From Rhizobium sp. 2MFCol3.1 (GTDB taxonomy: Bacteria > Pseudomonadota > Alphaproteobacteria > Rhizobiales > Rhizobiaceae): a stretch of 64,000 nucleotides of DNA. Positions 45,878 to 54,214 of this stretch are shown piece by piece. A model generated the notes under the pieces. It did no database searches and was not told where the DNA came from. It saw only the letters and a program-made list of their open reading frames with translations. Position numbers and translations under genes: made by a program. Positions within the stretch are counted from its first letter, which is position 1, and each line of letters begins with the position of its first letter. The stretch spans positions 80,935 to 144,934 of the forward strand of contig NZ_KB898369.1 in assembly GCF_000377565.1 (NCBI RefSeq). The letters run 5' to 3'.

Positions 45878-46825
45878 ATGGCTGACGCTTTACGCAATGA
45901 TGAGATAATTCGAACAGTTAGCTCGCTTCCGCCCGGCGAGCTTGCGGCCTTTCTTGCCGTGTGCGAGCACGGCGGATTTCGGGCCGCGTCCCGAATGCTC
46001 GGCCAGACGCCGTCGGCAGTGAGCCACGCGGTCGCCGGACTAGAGAGAAGACTGAAGGTAAAGCTTTTCCATCGTTCGACCCGCAACGTATCGCTGACGG
46101 ATCCGGGGCGAAGACTTGCGGAGCGACTGATGCCTGCGCTTGGCGAAATTGGCCTCGCGGTCGAGGAGTTGCATGAGCAGGCGACCTCACTGTCGGCGCT
46201 CGTGCGGATCAACTGCGAGGCCAATGCCGCCGAGCAGGTCCTCATGCCACTTCTGACCCGCTTCATGAAGCTTCAGCCCACCATGCGTTTCGAAATCCGC
46301 TCCGAGGGAAGACTGGTCGATATCGCCGAAGGAGGATACGACTGTGGGGTCCGGGCGGCCGAACTTGTACCCGACGAGATGGTTGCGATCGCGATCGGTC
46401 CAGACCAGCAGCACATCGTCGTGGCCTCGCCTGCCTATCTTGATGGCGCGCCCGACATCAAGACACCGTCCGATCTTTCGCTTCACCAGTGCGTTCAGCT
46501 TCGCATGGCAGGCGGGTCGATCTATCGCTGGGAGTTCCGGCGCCGCGGCGAGGACGTCGTCATCGCAACGCCCGGCAATCTCGTGGTCGACCAGTCCAGA
46601 CTTCTACTGGCAGCGGCACTTGATGGTATCGGTCTTGCTTACTTGACACGGTGGATGGCGGCCGATGCTCTCGCCGACGGAAAACTGCGGCAGGTGCTAG
46701 AGGAATGGACGCCCCCCTACCCCGGCCTTTGCCTTTACTACCCTCGACACCGCCATCTCGGTTCGGGCATGCGCAGCCTTGTCGATTTTCTAAGAGCCGA
46801 AGGATCGTCTCGGCCGGCGCCTTGA
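45878..46825 (+). CDS. LysR-family transcription regulator
   Basis: A 315-residue regulator. The N-terminal HTH (ELAAFLAVCEHGGFRAASRM, then LGQTPSAVSHAVAGLERRLK and LFHRSTRNVSLT) is followed by a periplasmic-binding-like effector domain with the usual two lobes. It starts 62 bases from the divergent SDR gene. LysR-divergent-target pairs normally share an operator in that gap, so this protein very likely controls the SDR. Confidence 0.92.
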   Translation: MADALRNDEIIRTVSSLPPGELAAFLAVCEHGGFRAASRMLGQTPSAVSHAVAGLERRLKVKLFHRSTRNVSLTDPGRRLAERLMPALGEIGLAVEELHEQATSLSALVRINCEANAAEQVLMPLLTRFMKLQPTMRFEIRSEGRLVDIAEGGYDCGVRAAELVPDEMVAIAIGPDQQHIVVASPAYLDGAPDIKTPSDLSLHQCVQLRMAGGSIYRWEFRRRGEDVVIATPGNLVVDQSRLLLAAALDGIGLAYLTRWMAADALADGKLRQVLEEWTPPYPGLCLYYPRHRHLGSGMRSLVDFLRAEGSSRPAP

Positions 46826-46883
46826 CAGCGAGCAAGCGCCACCATTCTCACCGGCATGAAAGCTGCCCCGCGCGCAAGGCCTT

Positions 46884-46908
46884 GGAACCTAGAGCGCTGA
46901 GATGAGTT
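46884..46908 (+). promoter_or_regulatory. EcfG-type promoter before two-hairpin RNA copy B
   Basis: GGAAC at 46884-46888, 17 bases, GTT at 46906-46908. Confidence 0.65.
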
Positions 46909-46912
46909 CTTC

Positions 46913-46993
46913 CCGCCGAGATAGTCTCCAAACAGCACTTCCTCGGCACGTGGAGGGCCTTGAGGTCCCTGTAACTCTCTCGGCTCTCCACAT
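46913..46993 (+). ncRNA. Two-hairpin stress RNA family, copy B
   Basis: Hairpin 1: GCCGAG (46915-46920) with CTCGGC (46942-46947). Hairpin 2: GTGGAGGGCC (46950-46959) with GGCTCTCCAC (46982-46991). Nearly identical to copy C at 51719 over about 75 bases, including the loop CCCTGTAACTCT. No gene follows closely. Confidence 0.65.
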
Positions 46994-47162
46994 CAGTTGA
47001 CAAACCTCGTCTCCTTTGACGCAAGGAGCGATATACGCGAACTTCAGCACATCAACGGTGGCACCGAACAGTGGGCACCGACGAACAATTTCTTGGGTTA
47101 TTGTACCAAGGGATCGGCTTGCTAACAGGTTGTCAATCCTCTTCTCAGCCGCAGTTCTTTCT

Positions 47163-47402
47163 TCAGCGACTAGCTGTCTCCTTCGGAATGATCAGCCAAA
47201 TCCTCCGCTGCGCGCCAATCGGGCAGCGGTTCGCTTGGCAATGATCCAGGACGAAAATGGAGGTTAGCAACCACGCCATCAACAGAGCATATGGTAGCCA
47301 CCTGAACGTTTTCTTGCGCCGCGAAGCGACCACCGCTCCTATCATCGCCAGAGCATTGATCGTGAATACAGGGAATGGTATGCTTTCGCAGGATGCTCCC
47401 AT
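47163..47402 (-). CDS. Small membrane protein
   Basis: A 79-residue frame with two hydrophobic segments (VFTINALAMIGAVVAS and WLPYALLMAWLLTSIFVLDH) separated by a basic loop RRKKTF, and a C-terminal basic tail. There is no strong ribosome site, so the start at 47402 is uncertain. No family recognised. Confidence 0.45.
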   Translation of the reverse strand: MGASCESIPFPVFTINALAMIGAVVASRRKKTFRWLPYALLMAWLLTSIFVLDHCQANRCPIGAQRRIWLIIPKETASR

Positions 47403-48027
47403 TTAAGTGGGCAAATCCTGCTAAAGAAAGGGTTTGCCAGCATGTGGAGACCGGGACACCGCACTGACAGGTGTGACTAAAAAGGAAGCTTGTTGCCTTC
47501 CGTGTGAGGAGCTCCGGGCATCCCCGTCAAATATGCGAACCGCGACCAAGCGTCGGCGTTTTCGATCTTCCGAACAGTCCGCTCGAGCTCTATCATACGG
47601 CTATCTGTGTGACCCACGTCTTCCGCAACTGATTTGAGAGTCCTGGTCAGTCTCTCCTTCTCATCGCGCTCCCGCGCAGCCGGGCTTCCCGGAGCTGGAC
47701 ATTAAGTCCTCGCGCGCGCAGCATAGATCCACTCGATGATGGCATCCTGAGTGTTTGTGACCGTCTCTTCCGGAAGAGCGCATGTGTTTCGTCGTTTCGG
47801 AAGTCGTCACTTCCCCTCCAGGCCCGCCATCTATTTTCTAAGCAAGTATATTGAGTTCGGTATGTCAACTCATCCCGCAGCTAGACTTTGGGTGCGGGAC
47901 AATGGGTTTCCGATCCTACTTAGACGCAGATAATTTCTATGCCCGATCGCTATCAACCCCTCTACCTATAGCTCCACACGAAGCTTACGGACTTGCCAAA
48001 AGATAGAGCCGGGAGCAGACTTCATTG
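47403..48027. other. Intergenic stretch
   Basis: About 620 bases with short frames only; no gene or site recognised. Confidence 0.35.
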
Positions 48028-48243
48028 ATGACCGATATCGATGCAAAATCTGCGCTTCTCAAGCTGCTGAAAGTTATAAAGCTCAAGCCAGGGGTGTCAC
48101 TTAGTCTCTATGAGATCGGCCCGCCGCTCGTCGACCAAGAAATAAGTCAGGACGCCATCGTAAACGCGCTGTACGCCCTCAAAAACGAGGGAATGATTGA
48201 TTTGCCAGGCGGTAATCGACTGGTGCTGCTGAAAAACCTGTAA
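48028..48243 (+). CDS. Small winged-helix-like hypothetical protein
   Basis: A 71-residue protein starting MTDIDAKSALLKLLKVIKLK. IGPPLVDQEISQDAIVNALY followed by LKNEGMIDLPGGNRLVLLK has the helix-helix-wing look of a minimal winged helix. GGGAG lies 12 bases upstream of ATG 48028. It is followed by the gene at 48259 after 15 bases, probably in one operon. Confidence 0.6.
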   Translation: MTDIDAKSALLKLLKVIKLKPGVSLSLYEIGPPLVDQEISQDAIVNALYALKNEGMIDLPGGNRLVLLKNL

Positions 48244-48258
48244 TTTTCTGGACCGCAG

Positions 48259-48534
48259 ATGGTGAACCGGGACGAGGAAATAGAAAAAGAGCTCGGCCGC
48301 AAAAAGTTGATGATGCGGTTACCGGCGTTGCGAGACCAACTTCGAAACGCTTCCGGCGAACAGATTGGAGCGCTCTTTATGGCCTACGAGAGGGCCGTCG
48401 CTCATCAGGATAGGATTCGTTCTCAAAAACACGCTCCCGCGCAGTGGACTGCTTACTATGAAGAGGTTTTGAGGGAGATCGAAGACGGCGTTGTGAGCTA
48501 TCTGGCTGGGCAAAATCGGCAGGATTTTAGTTAG
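48259..48534 (+). CDS. Small helical hypothetical protein
   Basis: A 91-residue helical protein (EEIEKELGRKKLMMRLPALR, then EQIGALFMAYERAVAHQDRI and WTAYYEEVLREIEDGVVSYL). No recognised family. It lies directly downstream of the winged-helix-like gene. Confidence 0.65.
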   Translation: MVNRDEEIEKELGRKKLMMRLPALRDQLRNASGEQIGALFMAYERAVAHQDRIRSQKHAPAQWTAYYEEVLREIEDGVVSYLAGQNRQDFS

Positions 48535-48677
48535 GTTGCGGAACGGGGCCTCTCCATGGGCGTTATCCGGGAGGTTGTGCGGTGGCTCATTTCCGAGCAA
48601 TCTCAAGCACCGCAGCCGGAGTTTGGGAACTTCTAACGGGGCTTGCCCGCCCGGAACAATGAGCGAGGGCCGCAGAT

Positions 48678-48929
48678 ATGCAGAAGCAGAAATTCACGGT
48701 CAGCACGTCCGTGACAGTTGTTGCCGAGACGCCCCAAGCAGCTGCACAACAAGCATCGGAGCTGCTCTCGAAGTCTCCGCCAGAACGGTTCGACGTTATG
48801 GATGAAAGTGGCTCGACATTCCACGTTGCCAATGACCATCCGCAAAGATCCATCGACACGATCGAGAGCGAGGTCGTTCAGTATCCGGAGTTCATGGAGA
48901 ATGACGCGCCCCCCGGCGCCGGCGGCTGA
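48678..48929 (+). CDS. Hypothetical protein truncated by an in-frame TGA
   Basis: An 83-residue protein starting MQKQKFTVSTSVTVVAETPQ, with SPPERFDVMDESGSTFHVAN, ending NDAPPGAGG at TGA 48927-48929. The same frame then stays open to 49175 with protein-like sequence (IDRQESYQPEVAFPVSLRQD and more). A paralogous remnant at 50985-51420 has a sense codon where the TGA stands and continues VDRQERYEPEVVF. The original protein was therefore about 165 residues, and this copy is split by a nonsense change, unless the TGA is read through. Confidence 0.6.
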   Translation: MQKQKFTVSTSVTVVAETPQAAAQQASELLSKSPPERFDVMDESGSTFHVANDHPQRSIDTIESEVVQYPEFMENDAPPGAGG

Positions 48930-49256
48930 ATCGATCGGCAAGAGAGCTATCAGCCAGAGGTAGCCTTTCCGGTCTCACTAAGACAGGACATCAACGGCGA
49001 CGAAACGGAAGAAACTCTTCAGCATGCGCTGACTGGTTGCGCTTATGATCTTCCGCGCCAAAATGACGTTATATGGCCGCTTAGTTCGAATATCGCAAAT
49101 GACACGAGGAATTCAGGCCATATCGAGCTTCGCGGGTATCGTCACGCACAAGCTCTCTTGCCATGCGGTGTTTAGGCTGAATGTCTTAAACTCGAGATGA
49201 ATGAACCGTAGCTGTCTTGGGTGTGGAGGAATTGTCGACTGTTGATTGCATGCTTA

Positions 49257-49541
49257 TCAATTTCGATTCGATTGCTTTGGAATGAAGCCAAGGCCAAACC
49301 CGAACAAGCGCCCTATTTTTTCCAATGTTTCGAGCGTCGGGTTTGCTGTGCCAGCCTCGATCTCTGCAACTTGGCGTCTAAGCGATAGGGCTCTGGCGAA
49401 CTCCTCCCGGGTCATGCCAAACCCTTTACGGATATCCGCAACGGCCTGAGGCACCCTTAAATTCCCGGTTCGAGCGCGCTCGGCCAGCGTTCGCCGATGG
49501 TCAAGAATCTCGTCTTTAGTCGGTTTCTTCCAGCGAGCCAT
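49257..49541 (-). CDS. XRE-family antitoxin-like regulator (HipB-type)
   Basis: A 94-residue protein. A basic N-terminus is followed by the HTH DIRKGFGMTREEFARALSLR, then VAEIEAGTANPTLETLEKIG. It lies 14 bases downstream of the hipA remnant and probably was its antitoxin and operon repressor. The protein itself looks intact. The arrangement, toxin first and regulator second, is the reverse of E. coli hipBA. Confidence 0.78.
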   Translation of the reverse strand: MARWKKPTKDEILDHRRTLAERARTGNLRVPQAVADIRKGFGMTREEFARALSLRRQVAEIEAGTANPTLETLEKIGRLFGFGLGFIPKQSNRN

Positions 49542-49555
49542 TTAGCTGCCCCTCG

Positions 49556-50766
49556 TCATCGCTGGCACGCCGCCAGAACGCTATCCGTAATCTCTATGCA
49601 GCGCCCCATTGCCCGCTCCAAAATGTCCGAAGCCGCACCCATATCTCTCGCTATGGCGGGAGCTTGACGCAGATGTCCGGCAAACTTGGTAAGCGTAGCT
49701 TTGAGCGCACTATGCGTAGCAGGATCAGGTATCAGTTCGCCGCAAATATCCTTCCAGTCGAAAAGATGATCACGACCGCCGTCACGCATCATCGCCCATC
49801 GGGTGGCACGAACAATGGCCTGCCTCGCGAGCCGCATGGGCGCAAAATCAAAGAGCGGAGAAAGGCGTATCGCTCCGTCCTGAAGCTCACTAAGTGCAGA
49901 ATTTCGACCGTGACTGTCGGGATTACCGAGCGCCAGATTGGCGCTGTCGCGCTTTAAGTATTCAGCGACGTCCGCGAAGGGATCGGCCGAACATTCGCGC
50001 AGAACATCAACAAAGGCCTCATGCGTGCCGAGATGGCCAAAAATGGGCAACGCCGATCGCCGACACCAGGCTTTCTTCTCCAAACCGGACCGTCGCGACG
50101 CCTTCTTTCTTATTTCGGTCGAAACGGGGAATGATCAGGACGCCTTCGGCATAGGTCGATGGTTGGCGAATGGCCTCATCATCGGTTACGAAGCTGTCGG
50201 GGTAAAAAAGAGCGTCATGGGCCTGCGTCATAGAGAGCTTAGGCCATTCGCCTTGCAGGCCGCTTGAGTCGGAGGCCAGCATTCCGAAGCGGTCGGCTAC
50301 TTCCATGAAGCGGTCCGACCGCTCCAGGATTTCTACCTCGGTAACTCCTTGGCGCTCAACACCACTCAGCCGTTGCGCTTCGTCGTCGGCCGCTTCTTTG
50401 ATGCGAAGATTGCCGATGCCGCCAGTCGCCGACCGGAGAAGCAGTGCCAAGTCAGAAGCGCGCGAGCCTTCAGTGATGCCGAAGTGCTCGGTAAGCTTTC
50501 GCCGTGCATGCCCCTGGGGCATAAGATCCAAAAGGAAGGGCGGCCAGCTTTGGCTATACCGATTTTCGAGATCGACGGGATAGCGAACTGACAAGGCGCG
50601 GTGGTCCTGGACGGTTCTTCCAGCAGAAAGCTCCGCCGATGCCACGGTGACGAAATAGTCGAGATCGTAATCTACGATTGACGCGCCCTGAACGCCGGCC
50701 GCACCGTTCCAATGTCGCGGCGTGATGCCACTCACCGTCAAAGTGTGTCTGCAACGTCAGGCGCAC
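49556..50766 (-). pseudogene. hipA-like toxin kinase gene, frameshifted
   Basis: HipA-family Ser/Thr kinase read in three frames. The N-terminus is MRLTLQTHFDGEWHHAATL. A shift near 50700 leads to GASIVDYDLDYFVTVASAEL through RFGEESLVSAIGVAHF. A second shift at a run of five A (50039-50043) leads to GHLGTHEAFV and the catalytic-loop-like LALGNPDSHGRNSAL. Removing one base from the A-run restores GVAHFGHLGTHEAF. Two shifts make loss of function likely; the homopolymer one could also be a sequencing error. Confidence 0.75.
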
Positions 50767-50984
50767 TAATTGACCCTTTTAATGGATCAAATAACGCAGT
50801 TTCTCAAATTATTCATCCCATCAAAGTGGGTTGATAATTGTTCTTAGGGCTGTCAGCCACCTAGATTTTCATTGCAGTCTCTGATCCTTCTGACCACCTT
50901 CCGGCCGCGCAACGCACTCCCCCACGCGAACAAGATGAGTCAGAGGCTGAGACTGGTGTCATCCGTGTCTCGGAGCCTATGTTT

Positions 50985-51420
50985 GCGTCGTACAACACGA
51001 GCGAAACGCCTCCATTGCAACGTAGAAGACCATCCAGAAATCTTTTTGCTTTGACAGTCCCTTTGGTCGGACCGAAGGGTGAGGATGCGCAACTGCGTTG
51101 CCGGCCTTTGATCGACGCGATCGAGAGTGAGGCCGTTCAACATATCCGGAATTTACGAAGGATGACGCGCCTTCCTACCCCTGCGCCGGCGACAACGTGG
51201 ATCGGCAGGAGAGATATGAGCCGGAGGTGGTATTTTTCGGGGCTATCCGAGACAGGATATGAACGGCGAGAAAGCGAAAGCGGCAAAGTTTTAAAATCAC
51301 TGAATTGACTGCGCTCAGTAGCTTGGTATGTCCGCCCGCTTCGAATATCGCTACTGACGCGAGGAACACAACGGTGCTATCGAGGTTTATGGATATCGTC
51401 ATGCAAAGTTAGACGCGTTG
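50985..51420 (+). pseudogene. Decayed paralog of the 48678 gene
   Basis: Base-level similarity to 48790-49150 is visible by eye: GACCATCC, GATCGAGAG.GAGG, GATGACGCGCC, ATCGG.CAGGAGAG and GAGG.AT.T blocks occur in the same order. It has no start codon equivalent, carries frame changes, and reads VDRQERYEPEVVFFGAIRDR before a stop. Confidence 0.55.
51363..51387 (+). promoter_or_regulatory. EcfG-type promoter match before the 51518 small gene
   Basis: GGAAC at 51363-51367, 17 bases, GTT at 51385-51387. It lies within the decayed paralog, so it may have arisen by chance. The small membrane gene starts about 130 bases downstream. Confidence 0.4.
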
Positions 51421-51517
51421 TATGGCGATATGGTGAAGAGCTGGTTCCGCTCAAAGCGATCGGCTCTTCGCCGCTTATTTATCCGAAGATTCGCAGATGC
51501 TGCCAAAAGGTCAAAAA

Positions 51518-51658
51518 ATGGATACGAATAGTCGAAATCAGACTGCGATTTACGTGGGTGGCTTGCTACTTACTGGCGTTATTATTGTCGCCGGCGTGCT
51601 CTTCGCTGGGAAGGTGAATCCGAATCCCGAGGCTACGACGGTCATTATGCAGCGATAG
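51518..51658 (+). CDS. 46-residue single-pass membrane protein
   Basis: MDTNSRNQTAIYVGGLLLTG, continuing VIIVAGVLFAGKVNPNPEAT and ending with a short tail. One clear membrane helix of about 21 residues is followed by a polar C-terminus. AAAAGG precedes the ATG. The composition and layout are those of small stress-induced membrane proteins; family not recognised. Confidence 0.55.
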   Translation: MDTNSRNQTAIYVGGLLLTGVIIVAGVLFAGKVNPNPEATTVIMQR

Positions 51659-51688
51659 GCAATCGAGGTCTACGATGTTGCAACTGCG

Positions 51689-51713
51689 GGAACATTTCGT
51701 CGCGACAGGAATT
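51689..51713 (+). promoter_or_regulatory. Altered EcfG-type promoter before RNA copy C
   Basis: GGAAC at 51689-51693, 17 bases, then ATT instead of GTT at 51711-51713. Position relative to the hairpins is the same as in copies A and B. Confidence 0.4.
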
Positions 51714-51718
51714 TTACT

Positions 51719-51795
51719 CCGCCGAGATAGTCTCCCAACGTCTTGCTCGGCAGTGGAGGGCCTTGAGCCCCTGTAACTCTCTCGGCTCTCCACAC
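51719..51795 (+). ncRNA. Two-hairpin stress RNA family, copy C
   Basis: Hairpin 1: GCCGAG (51721-51726) with CTCGGC (51746-51751). Hairpin 2: GTGGAGGGCC (51753-51762) with GGCTCTCCAC (51784-51793). Followed within 13 bases by another EcfG-type promoter and the related copy E, so two family members are in tandem. Confidence 0.62.
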
Positions 51796-51805
51796 TCATC
51801 CTCTC

Positions 51806-51830
51806 GGAACATACAGTCGTTTAGCACGTT
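51806..51830 (+). promoter_or_regulatory. EcfG-type promoter before RNA copy E and the 51946 gene
   Basis: GGAAC at 51806-51810, 16 bases, CGTT at 51827-51830, a full consensus match. Confidence 0.7.
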
Positions 51831-51837
51831 TTTAAGT

Positions 51838-51915
51838 CCGACCGCGCTTGCCAGCTTGCCGGCTTTGCCCTGACGCGGTTAAAGGGTGGGGAGCCTTACT
51901 GGGGCTCCCCACTTC
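51838..51915 (+). ncRNA. Two-hairpin RNA family, divergent copy E / leader of the 51946 gene
   Basis: Hairpin 1: ACCGCG (51841-51846) with CGCGGT (51874-51879). Hairpin 2: a perfect ten-pair stem GTGGGGAGCC (51886-51895) with GGCTCCCCAC (51903-51912). Compared with copies A-C, the stem 2 bases change on both sides while pairing is kept. It ends 31 bases before the GTG of the next gene, so here the structure is also a 5' leader. Confidence 0.6.
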
Positions 51916-51945
51916 GCACTGGAAATGCGTGACAGGAGCACCTGC

Positions 51946-52164
51946 GTGTCAGGATACGGCCCCACCCTTCGCCTTGCCTTACTGTTGCACCACCTGAACA
52001 CCGACGAATTCATGCCTCTCCCGCCGGGTTTGGGGCGAAAAACGGTGAACGCTGCGGATAAAGCCGGGTTTGTCGACGTCCGCGATAGCTCGCGGTTCCC
52101 GTTGTGTCGGCTGACGGCAGCTGGTCTCGCTCACCGCAAGGCGAACCCATACCCTTTCGACTAG
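51946..52164 (+). CDS. Small hypothetical protein
   Basis: A 72-residue protein from GTG 51946, with AGGAG at 51934-51938: SGYGPTLRLALLLHHLNTDE, then PPGLGRKTVNAADKAGFVDV and PLCRLTAAGLAHRKANP. It is a compact alpha/beta protein with a winged-helix-like C-terminus (helix, then LTAAGLAHR). An ATG at 51925 is possible. It lies behind the EcfG-type promoter and structured leader at 51806-51915. Confidence 0.6.
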   Translation: MSGYGPTLRLALLLHHLNTDEFMPLPPGLGRKTVNAADKAGFVDVRDSSRFPLCRLTAAGLAHRKANPYPFD

Positions 52165-52355
52165 GATCGCAGGACGTGGCAGCAGAAGACCGCAATGCCT
52201 GATGCTGTTACAAGCCACGGAAAATCTCGGCGACGAACAGGCCATGTCTGCAGCCGCAACCTCTCCAAGATAGCGATCCTGAACCACTTGAAACCTCGAA
52301 AATCACATATTAGATTTTCGCTATAGACCACGACTTGACAGCGATGGAGGATGTT

Positions 52356-52670
52356 ATGAGCCCTGTTGATGTTCTGTGGGAAAGCCCTGTGACGATCAGG
52401 CTGACAACTGGCCTGGAGAAATCATTCAGCAGCATCTCGGATGCCCTGGACTTTCTGGAGTTCGAATGGCCATCTAAGCGTGGCGCATATCACAATTCAG
52501 CGGTTGTTGCCTGCCGTAACGCTCTAAAGAAAATGACGCCTCCCGCCGTAGCGCGTGAGTACTTTTTCGCCGCCTGCCTTGAGGCGGGCTTCAAACCGAA
52601 GACGGTTACGGCCACTGGACTTGCAGCAACGGGTGGGTTTCATGCAAACGCGCTTCGTTCGCACCCTTAG
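52356..52670 (+). CDS. DUF982 domain protein
   Basis: A 104-residue DUF982 protein: MSPVDVLWESPVTIRLTTGL, then SISDALDFLEFEWPSKRGAY, VVACRNALKKMTPPAVAREY and FFAACLEAGFKPK. GGAGG lies five bases before ATG 52356. It extends about 20 residues past the usual domain end. Confidence 0.85.
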   Translation: MSPVDVLWESPVTIRLTTGLEKSFSSISDALDFLEFEWPSKRGAYHNSAVVACRNALKKMTPPAVAREYFFAACLEAGFKPKTVTATGLAATGGFHANALRSHP

Positions 52671-52976
52671 TGGTTTGGCATCGTAAGTTCGGGATCAAGG
52701 CCTGTTTCGTGAACTGGACGAACGCACGTCCAGTTCGCTTGCATCGAACGTCTGTTTTTGTCTGCGCGGAGAAGCTCGAAGGGTTCCCGGGCTGTTTGCC
52801 AACGGATCAGATAGCGCAGACCGCACTCTGGTCCTGCACCTTGCGAAGCCCATCATAGGGTTCATGGCGCAGCTTCCGTCCCTCGCCAAGTTTAACCCAT
52901 GGCCAAGCCTATTTGGTAAGGTGACTACTGTGCCCCTAGCCGGTACATTGAGGAGGCAACCAGAGGTCACTTTGCC

Positions 52977-53171
52977 ATGGCACTCGAAAGCACACAAGTT
53001 AGAGAGCATATCCATCGAACGCTGGAAACGATGAACCGCCTTGATATGTCTGCCGACATTAGCCTGCGACAGCAGTTCTCCCAGATTATGGGAGAACAAT
53101 ATGAGGCGCTAATCGGCCTCAGCGTGGTCGAGTTGCGGCAGATGGCTGCTATGAGGGGGAGCAAGCAATAG
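52977..53171 (+). CDS. Small helical hypothetical protein
   Basis: A 64-residue protein starting MALESTQVREHIHRTLETMN, with DISLRQQFSQIMGEQYEALI; three predicted helices. Convergent with the DUF982 gene at 53179. Family not recognised. Confidence 0.6.
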   Translation: MALESTQVREHIHRTLETMNRLDMSADISLRQQFSQIMGEQYEALIGLSVVELRQMAAMRGSKQ

Positions 53172-53178
53172 ATGGCGA

Positions 53179-53463
53179 TCAGCTCGCATTCCGGATCTCG
53201 GCCATGTCGTCGGGGAAAATGTGCATGCCGGTAGCGTGGGCAGCGTCGACAAAAGCAGCACGGGCCGCAGCCGGCTCTGCCGCCATCACCATGGCATCGA
53301 TCGACCGTGCGAGAGCACTGTGAAATCCCGGCTTTGTCTTATCCGGCCATTCCGACGTGAGAAACGCGATCATTTCCTCAACGGTCTCGACGCGAGCATG
53401 CTGCCCGGCGCCGCGGATCTCGACTTCGAGCGGCTCGATCGGTGTAAGGGAAAAGCTGGCCAT
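53179..53463 (-). CDS. DUF982 domain protein
   Basis: A 94-residue DUF982 protein: RVETVEEMIAFLTSEWPDKT, then GFHSALARSIDAMVMAAEPA and ARAAFVDAAHATGMHIFPDD. An exact EcfG-type promoter lies 35-59 bases upstream of ATG 53463, so this copy is probably stress-induced. Confidence 0.87.
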   Translation of the reverse strand: MASFSLTPIEPLEVEIRGAGQHARVETVEEMIAFLTSEWPDKTKPGFHSALARSIDAMVMAAEPAAARAAFVDAAHATGMHIFPDDMAEIRNAS

Positions 53464-53497
53464 AACGCGCTACCTCAGGTGACGGTGGATCCACATC

Positions 53498-53522
53498 AAC
53501 TGTCGCCTAAGTGATTCGTTCC
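53498..53522 (-). promoter_or_regulatory. EcfG-type promoter of the DUF982 gene
   Basis: Minus strand: GGAAC (53522-53518), 17 bases, GTT (53500-53498). Predicted leader about 27 bases. Confidence 0.7.
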
Positions 53523-53950
53523 GAATCAAATCAAGGGCTTGTCAAAAAGGTGTGCCTCGTCGCATCATTCATGCATGAATGGGGCCTAGACACCAAAATC
53601 CAATTTCGTTCGAGATTTCATCGATATCGGGCGCCATACCGCCGATATCGGGAAGCGGCGTACACATTATCGGGGATGGCGAACTCACTGTGAAAGAACG
53701 CGCGGCCGCCAGACCGAAATTTCGGGAAATCCGAGACCGGTATGACTTTCGAGATCGGCTCTTGCTTGAAATCGGGCAGAAATTTATTTCCATAGGCCGG
53801 CATCATCCGATCGACAGACGAGTTGACCGCTACCATGACACAGCTCTGAACCGACCTATAACCGAAGTTGTATTTTTTTCGATCACATGAAATCCGCCAA
53901 GTCGCTTTCAACGTGTAAATAGATCGCTGTGATCAAAAACGGGTTGAAAG

Positions 53951-54208
53951 ATGAATTCGGCGGATCAGAAGAAAGACGAGATTGAAGTCAACTATCAGTT
54001 GGGACGGCGTATCAAGATGGCTCGCAAGTCGCTTGGGTTGAGTCAGACCAATCTTGGGAATGCTCTCGGAGTTTCATTTCAGCAGATAGGAAAGTATGAG
54101 AGCGGCAAGAATACCATGTCTGTTCCAACGTTTCTGACTATCTGTAAAACCCTCCGCTTGAAGCCGTCAATGCTGCTCGACGATTACCTTGGACGAGAAA
54201 AATCATAA
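53951..54208 (+). CDS. XRE-family transcription regulator
   Basis: An 85-residue protein: LGRRIKMARKSLGLSQTNLG, then NALGVSFQQIGKYESGKNTM and FLTICKTLRLKPSMLLDDYL. A classic Cro/C1-type HTH alone, like rhizobial PraR-family or phage repressors. ATG 53951 follows TTGAAAG. It lies directly before the EcfG-type promoter of S3. Confidence 0.85.
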   Translation: MNSADQKKDEIEVNYQLGRRIKMARKSLGLSQTNLGNALGVSFQQIGKYESGKNTMSVPTFLTICKTLRLKPSMLLDDYLGREKS

Positions 54209-54214
54209 CACATG

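Noticed and set aside
53620..53670. Near-repeats of CCGATATCGG
   Set aside because: Two short palindromic occurrences only, with no further structure or conservation visible.
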